This document shows, piece by piece, positions 1 to 8,314 of a stretch of 64,000 nt of DNA. Position numbers and translations under genes: made by a program. The notes beneath the pieces are model-generated. The model searched no databases. It was not told where the DNA came from and saw only the letters and a program-made list of their open reading frames with translations. The stretch is taken from assembly GCA_902791695.1 (NCBI GenBank), contig CADAWR010000004.1, positions 1 to 64,000 of the forward strand, in the 5' to 3' direction. The DNA is from an uncultured Bacteroidota bacterium (GTDB lineage Bacteria > Bacteroidota > Bacteroidia > Bacteroidales > P3). Numbering within the stretch: position 1 is the stretch's first letter; every line of letters begins with the position of its first letter.

Positions 1-57
1 GCATGTGTTAAGCCTGCCGCTAGCGTTCATCCTGAGCCAGGATCAAACTCTTCATTG
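1..57 (-). rRNA. rrs: 16S ribosomal RNA, 5' end only
   Basis: The reverse complement contains AGAGTTTGATCCTGGCTCAG (the universal 27F site, about positions 31-52) followed by GATGAACGCTAGCGGCAGG and CTTAACACATGC, the usual start of Bacteroidetes 16S rRNA. Only the first ~57 nt are in the window; the gene continues off the left edge. The exact mature 5' end is approximate. Confidence 0.97.
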
Positions 58-201
58 TAAGAATTGTTCTTTTTTTACCTTTTGACTCGTCTTCGTGTCC
101 TCCTCATACCTTAATATAAGGATTGACACACGCTATCTCTTTCTTCTCATCCGTTTCAATGTTCTCTTGTTTTCGTCTTGTGTTTCGGTCGAAAACGGGT
201 G

Positions 202-232
202 CAAAAGTACAATCATTTTTCAAACCGACCAA
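202..232 (-). promoter_or_regulatory. rRNA operon promoter
   Basis: On the minus strand TACTTTTG (202-209) matches the Bacteroidetes -7 consensus TAnnTTTG. A TTG (230-232) lies exactly 20 nt upstream, the expected -33/-7 spacing. It would start transcription about 140 nt upstream of the 16S gene. The leader between 58 and 195 shows no gene. Confidence 0.75.
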
Positions 233-601
233 ATTTTTTTTCAAAAAAAGAGGGACAGCATGGATAAATCTGTTATTATTCAGCAATATGAGACATGAAA
301 AAAAATTTCTCAACGACGGTTTATAGTGTCACAAATGGCCGATATCACGACGAAAAACAGCGAAAAAAGACGGCATCGAATGGCAAAATGCGTTTTTTAG
401 GGGTAAAACACGAATATTTCATTATGGTACAGTGTGTTGCACAAAAAAGATGAGGTATCAGGACAGGTTATCAACAAAAGTCATACGCCTCCCCAACACA
501 CAGAGTATACATTGGTGTTGGGACTGGTTCAGGTGAAGGCAAAAACTAAAGAAAATGCATATGGGCGAACAAATATTTTCACGCGAACAAATAAAAAAAA
601 G
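233..601. other. intergenic region between rrn and first cargo gene
   Basis: AT-rich non-coding stretch. An open frame runs through it from position 434 into the first large gene, but it starts upstream of that gene's promoter and has no signal-peptide character, so it is not treated as coding. The only structure I see is an 8-bp perfect inverted repeat, CCCAACAC (492-499) and GTGTTGGG (515-522), with a 15-nt loop and no T-tract. Confidence 0.5.
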
Positions 602-609
602 TATATTTG
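602..609 (+). promoter_or_regulatory. -7 promoter element of the first T9SS cargo gene
   Basis: TATATTTG is a perfect TAnnTTTG box. A clear -33 TTG is not visible at the expected place (about 579). Its position argues that translation starts at ATG 656 (or 617), not at the first in-frame ATG at 434. Confidence 0.6.
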
Positions 610-655
610 CAAAACAATGTCCAACATTGCCAACAACATAAACTCCTATTGTTCA

Positions 656-3600
656 ATGACAAAAACAATAAAGACCTTTATCAAAAGGGAAACATATATA
701 CTGCTGGCATTGGGTTTTGCTCTTAATGTGATGGGGCAAACGCAATGGACACAGCAGAACGCATGCCCGGGGTGGAACAATCCGACCAACTTCACAGCAT
801 GGACGAATGGTTCCTATGGCTCTGGTGGCCACAGCGGCAGCGGTGGCGTGAAGAACAACAATGAATGTCCCAACCCGCTGACAGGAGCAACCGGCGCTCA
901 GAGTCTTGGCCCAAACTATACAGCTGCACAGATGAACTCGATATCCTCATCATGTACACACGCTTCCATTCCGCTGCCAGCAAGACAGTTTGCCGTGATG
1001 ACCGACACCACAGGCACTGACCCAAACACCGACGGACACCTGAAATATGTGCCATCTAAGTTCAACCGCACTGACACTGCTAACCCATCATACAGCACAC
1101 ATATCAGCACAAGCATCAGGGTGGGTGACGTGTGCGCAGCCGGTGGCAACAAAGGGGTGTCGGTTCTCAATTATGACATGAAGGTTACTTCGCAGAATGC
1201 CTTAGTGTATCTCTACTATGCCATCGTTGCGCAGTCGCCGACGCATGGCCAAAGTGGCAATCCCACATTCATTATCCGAGCGATGAAGAAAAATGCTTCG
1301 GGTGAATATGTGCAGATTAGCGACACCATGGCCAGCTACATGAGCACAACGCCGGACAATCCGGGATCATTTGGTGTATGTGCAAATATACAAAGTTGCC
1401 ATATCGAAGATGGCTATGCCGAGGACGGGAAGTGGCATAGTGTCGGCAGCAGTTACAACAATGTTGTCTACAAGGATTGGGAAAGGCTGACAATAAACTT
1501 GAGTAACTACTTATACGATACGGTGCGCATACAGGTCGTCATCTACGACTGCATGGCAGCATTCCACTACGCCTATGCTTACATTGCCGGCGAGTGCAGG
1601 CCGATGGCGCTAACGCCAGCATCTGCCGCCGATAACCATACAGCACTTACCGCACCACGCGGTATGGCGCGATATGAATGGGCGGTGTCAGAATACGGCG
1701 TCAGCAATCCTACAACAAACCTTATCAATGGTCAAGCCAACGACTATTTCACCTTCAGAACCCTTACTGTGGATAACAACGGACACCCAGCCGTGGGGCC
1801 TGAAGATACGGTGGTCACCGTATACGGACACACAGATACTGCACATTGCTATCAATATTCCCCGAAGTTCAGCGACTGGCACGTACTGTATCGCCCTAAC
1901 GCTAACAAGGTGCCACATATACCAGCCAGCGCAGACTCGTCTGGCGACTGGCAGACGTTCCGCTGCCGTATGACCTCATACATAGACTCTACGAAACCCT
2001 TTGCGACAGACCTTTACATAAACCAACAGAAGCCTGAGGAGCCCCCGTTGGCTGGCAGCGACCACTGTGTAGAGAACAACTGCGGCGAGTACCAGTGGCC
2101 GCCAGTGCCGTCGTCGTGTCCCGAGGTGACAATAAAGCAGAAGTATGACCACGTGGTGAGCGAGCGCTACCAGCAGCAGGGGTGGGATACGGCTGTCACA
2201 TGCTACGCCCGCAGCATAGAGCTCTCAAGCACACCGTACATACCAGTACAATACTTCAACGGTTATTATTGCGTACAAACGATACCCTATAACCCGCCTG
2301 ACACGAGTTTCTACCTCGATGGGCAAGGCCTGATGATAAGTATATATTCTGACGACAGGTTTACACATGATTCTGTTGTCCTTGACTTCCCTTTCTATTT
2401 CTTTGGCAAGAAAAAGAATTACTTCCGCGTGGGCGACAACGGCATGGTGACCTTCACCGAAAACTATAGTCAAGACAATGGCTACATGCTTGACTACTGT
2501 CCATACAGTTACAACCATCCTATTCCTTGGGATATATCGACCACCCCTGACGGCAGCAACTTCTTCAACCGAATGCACGACGCCATCTATGGCATATATG
2601 AAGACACTTACGTTGGCAGCGGGGGCAGTCTGCTCTCAGGCAACCAGGGTATATACTATGGCGTTGTCGGTGAATATCCTTGCCGCAAGATTATTGCAAG
2701 CTGGAATGAAATACCGCTCTATGGCAATCCCACAAAACGAGAAAGCTACCAGATAGTGTGCTACGAGGGGTCAAACATAATCGAAGTGCACGTAAAGAAA
2801 CGCTGGGCCGGAGGCTCATCAACCAACAACGGACGAGGGCTGATAGGTATACAGAACGCCACAGGCCAAGTGCAGGAGCGCGGAGCCACGGGCACATCGA
2901 CAATGCACGTGCAAAACGGAGCTCCCGCAGCTTTCTGGCCCGATGGACGCAACATCTTCAATGCGGCAATAAACGAGACGTCATACCGCTTCACGCCGCT
3001 GGGCATCAACCCATCGGTAGTCTCGGGCTGGTACCGCATCTTCGACGACGGACGTGCCGACGTGGAGCTGACGCAAGATGTCACCGACACCAACGGCTAC
3101 TACATCCCCATGGATGCCTCTGACACGAATTGCCCGACCCTTACGCGTGCCATTGTGCAGCCAACAGCGACCTCTCGCTATGTGTACCGCCTTAGATTCC
3201 AAAACGCCAACGGCGACTGGTACGACTTGGCCGACACCATCACCATCGGCATAGACACGTTGAACACGCTGACGATAAAGGACGGCGGGGCGAACGACGT
3301 AAGCGAGGAAAGCATTTGTTTCGGCGAGGTGAAGAACTATATGCTGACGATGAACGCCTTGCAGGACACACAACAGATGACGTGGGTCGTCACGCGCAGC
3401 ATCAACGGCAGCAGCACGCCAGTGCCATTGAGCATGCTGCACCTCGACACAATGCGCGTCAACGGCGCCAACCGACAGATTCCATTCAGCATCAACACAT
3501 CGGAGATCTATGGCGGAACAGCACCGACAAGCACAGACACAATAACGGTGACCTGCATGGCCAATTTCACAAACGGATGCTCGAACTACTGCCAATTGAG

Positions 3601-5545
3601 TGTGGCTGTATCGCCGAGCGCAATTGAAGACACCGTTGCCAGCGTCTGCGACAGCCTCGTCTGGCATGGAACCACCTACCGCAGCAGCACGGTAGCCACA
3701 TACACTCCACCCATTGGGTGCAATGTAATAAGGCTGACGCTCAACGTAAGGCATTCCTCCGACACTGTGATTGTGCACGACGTCGCCGAGAACTACTTGC
3801 CGTACATTATTGATACCCTCATGCTGACCCACGACACAACATTCACAATGCATACTATCAACAGCGTCGACTGCGACAGCACCATCACCGTCACCGTCAG
3901 AGTGCACCGCAACCAAGACACTACCGTCGACCGCACCGTCTGCGAAGGGCTGCTGCCACTGCTATGGAACGACGTACCATTCTACCTCGCCGAGGTCGAC
4001 TACTCCACCAATACCATAACCCACCAAACCACAATACCCACCGTCCACGGCGCCGACTCGCTCATCACCATGCGCCTGCACCTGCTCTACAACAGCACCG
4101 ACACCATCAGCGACACCATCTACCAGAACGACTTGCCGTCATTCACACCCCCGCTGCCGGTCAGCGTGAGCTACACCCAGGACGAGAACGACCCCGCTCT
4201 GGTCACCATCATCGACTCGACAATAGTCATCCCCAACGCTGTATCCTGCGATAGCCTCGTATACTACACACTGTACCTCTACCGCAACTTCCACACCTAC
4301 GACACAGTCACCGTGTGCGACAACCAGCTGCCTGCGGCTTATCTCGACACCATGCTCTCCCTTGAGCCCACCGTCACATTGCCTCTCAGCAACACCGTCA
4401 CACGCGACTACACCTTCGCCCACAAGTCAATCCATAACACCGACTCTATCGCAACTGTCACCCTGATAGTACACCCCACCTACGAGGTATCCGACACCAT
4501 TGTCATCTGTTCCTACAACCCCTTTATCTACGAAGGCGTCGACTATGGCGGGCCTGCCGACTTCGACACCATCTTGAACTCAATCCACAACTGTGACAGC
4601 CTCGTGCATGTGTCGTTGCAGGCGCGCGACACCCTCTTCCACCTTGCGCCGCTGATTAGCTTAGACAGCGCCGTCTGGTATCCTGTCGACACCACCCTCA
4701 TCGGCTGTGACCCGCAGAACCTATGGCTTATCGACACCTCAGCGTCAGTTAGCCGCGAGTGGGCCGTCTGGTCTGTCGCCTCCGCCAACACCACCGGCGA
4801 CACCCTCAACATCTACGACACCATTCTGCCAATCGGCATCTACTCCTACCGCATCATTGCCGTCGGAGCCGAAGGCTGCATAGACACCGTCCAGCGCGAC
4901 AGTGCCATCCACATCTTCCAGCGGCCCACCTCCGACTTCATCTACGAGCCCACCATCGTGCCGTTCCACGACCCGAAGATAAGCCTTTTGCCGCAGGCCA
5001 CACCCGCCGACAGCCTCACCTATCGCTGGCTCATAGCCCTCGACGGTCAAGGCAACCAGCACGACACCCTCCAGCACGACGAACAGCAGTCCGACGGCCT
5101 TTGGCACTACAGCTGGGAGCCCCTCACCGACTCGGGCCACTACGACGTGGCTCTCGTGGCCTACTGGAAGCACACCGTCATAAAGATTATCAACACTGAC
5201 ACCCTGACGCTATCCGGCTACTGCACCGACACGGCGCACCATCCCGTGACCATCGTCAACACATATCTGCAGTTCCCCTCGCTGGTGACGCCCAACGGCG
5301 ACGGCACCAACGACACCTGGGAGATTGTCAACCTCGTCGAGATGGGCCAGTATCAGACCAACGAGGTGTGGATATACAACCAGTGGGGTGCACTGGTGTT
5401 CCATGCCAAGAACATCGATAGCCACGAGCAATGCTGGGACCCCAATGCCACCAACAGTCCCGACGGCACCTATTTCTTCCGTTTCAGCGGCAAGGGACGC
5501 TTCGGCGTGGCTAAGCGCAACGGCACCATCGAGGTGATGCGATAA
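656..5545 (+). CDS. large exported protein with T9SS type-B sorting domain
   Basis: About 1629 residues from ATG 656. This start gives a clean signal peptide (MTKTIKTFIKRETYILL..., cleavage after VMGQ) and lies 47 nt past a TAnnTTTG box; ATG 617 is an alternative. After an N-terminal glycine-rich and lectin-like region comes, around residues 575-750, a nidogen-like stretch (ESYQIVCYEGSNIIEVHVKK). Several modules with a 'CDSLVWHG / CDSL' Cys-Asp-Ser signature then follow at about 990-1340. The last ~90 residues (FPSLVTPNGDGTNDTWEI ... GTYFFRFSGKG) are the gliding-motility-associated C-terminal domain (TIGR04131-like) used for type-B T9SS sorting. It is inferred to be exported through SprA (encoded at 40292-47413) and attached at the surface. 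The ligand is unknown. It is very Thr/Asp-rich, and the next gene starts 9 nt downstream. Confidence 0.88.
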   Translation: MTKTIKTFIKRETYILLALGFALNVMGQTQWTQQNACPGWNNPTNFTAWTNGSYGSGGHSGSGGVKNNNECPNPLTGATGAQSLGPNYTAAQMNSISSSCTHASIPLPARQFAVMTDTTGTDPNTDGHLKYVPSKFNRTDTANPSYSTHISTSIRVGDVCAAGGNKGVSVLNYDMKVTSQNALVYLYYAIVAQSPTHGQSGNPTFIIRAMKKNASGEYVQISDTMASYMSTTPDNPGSFGVCANIQSCHIEDGYAEDGKWHSVGSSYNNVVYKDWERLTINLSNYLYDTVRIQVVIYDCMAAFHYAYAYIAGECRPMALTPASAADNHTALTAPRGMARYEWAVSEYGVSNPTTNLINGQANDYFTFRTLTVDNNGHPAVGPEDTVVTVYGHTDTAHCYQYSPKFSDWHVLYRPNANKVPHIPASADSSGDWQTFRCRMTSYIDSTKPFATDLYINQQKPEEPPLAGSDHCVENNCGEYQWPPVPSSCPEVTIKQKYDHVVSERYQQQGWDTAVTCYARSIELSSTPYIPVQYFNGYYCVQTIPYNPPDTSFYLDGQGLMISIYSDDRFTHDSVVLDFPFYFFGKKKNYFRVGDNGMVTFTENYSQDNGYMLDYCPYSYNHPIPWDISTTPDGSNFFNRMHDAIYGIYEDTYVGSGGSLLSGNQGIYYGVVGEYPCRKIIASWNEIPLYGNPTKRESYQIVCYEGSNIIEVHVKKRWAGGSSTNNGRGLIGIQNATGQVQERGATGTSTMHVQNGAPAAFWPDGRNIFNAAINETSYRFTPLGINPSVVSGWYRIFDDGRADVELTQDVTDTNGYYIPMDASDTNCPTLTRAIVQPTATSRYVYRLRFQNANGDWYDLADTITIGIDTLNTLTIKDGGANDVSEESICFGEVKNYMLTMNALQDTQQMTWVVTRSINGSSTPVPLSMLHLDTMRVNGANRQIPFSINTSEIYGGTAPTSTDTITVTCMANFTNGCSNYCQLSVAVSPSAIEDTVASVCDSLVWHGTTYRSSTVATYTPPIGCNVIRLTLNVRHSSDTVIVHDVAENYLPYIIDTLMLTHDTTFTMHTINSVDCDSTITVTVRVHRNQDTTVDRTVCEGLLPLLWNDVPFYLAEVDYSTNTITHQTTIPTVHGADSLITMRLHLLYNSTDTISDTIYQNDLPSFTPPLPVSVSYTQDENDPALVTIIDSTIVIPNAVSCDSLVYYTLYLYRNFHTYDTVTVCDNQLPAAYLDTMLSLEPTVTLPLSNTVTRDYTFAHKSIHNTDSIATVTLIVHPTYEVSDTIVICSYNPFIYEGVDYGGPADFDTILNSIHNCDSLVHVSLQARDTLFHLAPLISLDSAVWYPVDTTLIGCDPQNLWLIDTSASVSREWAVWSVASANTTGDTLNIYDTILPIGIYSYRIIAVGAEGCIDTVQRDSAIHIFQRPTSDFIYEPTIVPFHDPKISLLPQATPADSLTYRWLIALDGQGNQHDTLQHDEQQSDGLWHYSWEPLTDSGHYDVALVAYWKHTVIKIINTDTLTLSGYCTDTAHHPVTIVNTYLQFPSLVTPNGDGTNDTWEIVNLVEMGQYQTNEVWIYNQWGALVFHAKNIDSHEQCWDPNATNSPDGTYFFRFSGKGRFGVAKRNGTIEVMR

Positions 5546-5554
5546 CCGCTAACG

Positions 5555-8314
5555 ATGAAAGATAAAGGACATAAGAGGCTTCTGAAGCTGATGCGATGCA
5601 TCGGACTGTCCTTGATCTTTCCCCTGTTCACCTGCAACGTGGAAGCCCAGGACAGTGCAGGCGTACAGCAGATATTCGTAGGCCTCAACCTGCCGCAGCA
5701 TATCTGCAGCGGCAGCCAGCAGGTACTCAACTTCGGCTTCAGCCCCAACAACAATGTGCAGCTGGCTGAGCCTGCGACCACGCTGGGACACAACGACAGG
5801 GTCTTCCTTCCCGACGGACAGCCGTGCGGTGAACTGGGCTGCTCCTACCGTTCCCCGGTGATATTCACCGACTTCGAGGAGGGCGCTGTGATTGAGTCGG
5901 CCAACGACATACTATATGTAATGCTCAACATCGAGCATTCGTGGATAGGCGATATCTATATCAACATCTCATGCCCCAATGGGCAGAGTGCCGACTTGAT
6001 GAAATTCAGCGGAAGTGGTATTTCAAACTGCACCGGCGACATCGACAACAGCCACATTGGATGGGACAATACTTATCCCAATTCCAGCACCAGCACCTAC
6101 CTCGGCAACCCTGTGGACGGGGAAGACAGACACCTCCCGTGCGATTCGACAAGCTACGCTAACCGGCCCGGCACGGGATGGACCTACTGCTGGAGCAACA
6201 ACACCTCGGGCGAATACAGCTATGCCCCCGACGACGCACGTATCTACCGCTTGGCAAGCGCCAACAGCCATCACGTTGATTCAAGCGATGTGCAGGCAAA
6301 GAGCAACTTCTACCACCCCGAGGACTCGTTCAACAACCTCATAGGATGCCCACTTAACGGCGAATGGTACATCGAGGTAATTGACGGCTGGTCGATTGAC
6401 AACGGATATATATTCAAATGGGAGCTCGCTCTGGATCCACAACGACTGCCACAGCAGTACAATGCCGACACCTCCGCGCCTTGCACCATTGACAGCTACA
6501 ATATCGATGGCCCATACATCACACAGACCGACAGCACCTCCTTCCTGCTCGATGTGCCCGACTTGTCAGGCGACACCTCCATCACCTACACTTTCAGCAT
6601 CACAAACTCCTGCGGCGACACCTTCGACACCACAGCCACAATCTATCTGCACGGCAACAATACAGGCTCCGGGCCAGACAGCGTGTCGGCATGCGACAGT
6701 TACATCTGGCTCGGCCAGGATCTCACAAGCGACACTGTTGCCACCATCACATACCAAAGCCAATACGGATGCGACTCTGTGGTACAAGTGGCACTGCACA
6801 TACGCCACTCCACCACGTGCGTGATCTACGACACCATCGTCGAGAACGAGCTCCCCTACTCCATAGGCAGCCTTTCCTTCACCAAGGAAAACTTCCAGAA
6901 TGATGCCGGCCTGCCGGTGGATAACATCACCGTGCAACTTCCAACGCTGCTCAACGCCGACGGCTGCGACAGCCTAAGATCCTATAACCTATTGCTACAT
7001 CGCAACGTGCATACCGTCCTCGACAGCACCGTGTGCTTCAGCAGCCTGCCCTTGAAATGGCACGACATCACCTTCGACACCACCGACCACTACACGGACA
7101 AGATGACCGACAGCATCATCCTCCCGACCCACACAGGTGCCGACAGCATAATCACACTAACACTCACAGTCAACCCGACCTATCACATCACCGACTCAGT
7201 CAGCGTCTGCGACAGCCTGCGCTGGATTGACAACAACATCTACCTGGACGACACCTCGGGCATCTCCGTCATACTGCACTCTGTGGCACAATGCGACTCC
7301 GTCATCACCCTCGACCTGACGATGCACCACTCCTCATCCACTTATCTGCGCGACACCTTCTGCCAAGGACAGACCTATTTATGGAACGGCAATTCGCTCA
7401 CCGGCAACGACGAGGCCCTCACCGAGGACTTCACCATGCATGCCACGTTCCGAACCGTCCATAACTGCGACTCGCTGGTGACGCTCACCGTCACCAAGAT
7501 GGCTGTCCCTCACATAACCATCACCGCCGAAGCCGACTGCGACAGGATGTGTCACATCATCAGCGCCGACGCCACAGCGCCCCTGACGGCCGGAAGCACA
7601 CCTCAGCCCATGCCCTATCTCCTTTGGAGCTCCGACCCGCCCGATGCGCATCTCGACACCATCGACCCACGGCAAACAACATTCACCGTGCAGCCGCTGG
7701 AGCCCACAGAATATCTCCTCTACTGTGACTACAGCGAACAGCCGCTCTGCCCTTCTACCTGGCTCATAAAGCTTGGCCCCGTGGTGGTACAGAAAGCGCA
7801 ACTCAAGGTAACACCGGAGCATCTCAGCCACGACATTCCCGAGTTCACCGCCTACGACCTTGACCCCGACGGACACCGCCGTACATGGCTCCTCGACGGG
7901 GTTCCCCAAGCCGAGGACTCGCCGGCACTCAACGCCGTCGCCAACATCCTGCACGACAGCGTCGTCGTGACTCTGGCCATCGACAACGGCCTCTGCCAGG
8001 ATACCACCTCGCAAACCATCACCATCCGCCACCTTTTGGTGACAGCACCCAACGTCTTCACCCCAAGCGTCGAGGGCGACAACAGTCGCTTCATCATCGC
8101 CACACAAGGTGTACTCGACGCCGAGCTGCACATTTACAACCGCGATGGCCTGTTAGTCTACACCACACACGACATCAGCCAAGGTTGGGACGGCCGCACC
8201 AACAACGGTGTCAACTGTCCACAGGCGGCCTACGCGTGGGTACTCATCTACACCCCCGCCGACGAGCCCGAGACCCGCCAGAGGGAGGTCGGCACCGTGC
8301 TCTTGCTGCGCTAA
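5555..8314 (+). CDS. exported P-domain-like protein with T9SS type-B sorting domain
   Basis: 919 residues, 9 nt after the preceding cargo gene and probably co-transcribed with it. An N-terminal signal (CIGLSLIFPLFTCNVEAQ) is followed at about residues 90-297 by a module resembling the proprotein-convertase P domain (IEHSWIGDIYINISCPNG ... LNGEWYIEVIDGWSIDNG ... FKWELAL). 'CDSYIWLG / CDSVV' and 'CDSL' modules follow at ~375-640, the same family as in the upstream protein. The C-terminus (TAPNVFTPSVEGDNSRFII ... GLLVYTTHDISQGWDGRTNNG) is a type-B T9SS sorting domain. The pair looks like two surface proteins exported together. The function is not known. Its end overlaps the end of the convergent GH20 gene by 4 bp. 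Confidence 0.87.
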   Translation: MKDKGHKRLLKLMRCIGLSLIFPLFTCNVEAQDSAGVQQIFVGLNLPQHICSGSQQVLNFGFSPNNNVQLAEPATTLGHNDRVFLPDGQPCGELGCSYRSPVIFTDFEEGAVIESANDILYVMLNIEHSWIGDIYINISCPNGQSADLMKFSGSGISNCTGDIDNSHIGWDNTYPNSSTSTYLGNPVDGEDRHLPCDSTSYANRPGTGWTYCWSNNTSGEYSYAPDDARIYRLASANSHHVDSSDVQAKSNFYHPEDSFNNLIGCPLNGEWYIEVIDGWSIDNGYIFKWELALDPQRLPQQYNADTSAPCTIDSYNIDGPYITQTDSTSFLLDVPDLSGDTSITYTFSITNSCGDTFDTTATIYLHGNNTGSGPDSVSACDSYIWLGQDLTSDTVATITYQSQYGCDSVVQVALHIRHSTTCVIYDTIVENELPYSIGSLSFTKENFQNDAGLPVDNITVQLPTLLNADGCDSLRSYNLLLHRNVHTVLDSTVCFSSLPLKWHDITFDTTDHYTDKMTDSIILPTHTGADSIITLTLTVNPTYHITDSVSVCDSLRWIDNNIYLDDTSGISVILHSVAQCDSVITLDLTMHHSSSTYLRDTFCQGQTYLWNGNSLTGNDEALTEDFTMHATFRTVHNCDSLVTLTVTKMAVPHITITAEADCDRMCHIISADATAPLTAGSTPQPMPYLLWSSDPPDAHLDTIDPRQTTFTVQPLEPTEYLLYCDYSEQPLCPSTWLIKLGPVVVQKAQLKVTPEHLSHDIPEFTAYDLDPDGHRRTWLLDGVPQAEDSPALNAVANILHDSVVVTLAIDNGLCQDTTSQTITIRHLLVTAPNVFTPSVEGDNSRFIIATQGVLDAELHIYNRDGLLVYTTHDISQGWDGRTNNGVNCPQAAYAWVLIYTPADEPETRQREVGTVLLLR

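Noticed and set aside
434..655. N-terminal extension of the first cargo gene from ATG 434
   Set aside because: It would start upstream of the TATATTTG promoter box at 602, and would put about 74 non-signal residues before a clear signal peptide.
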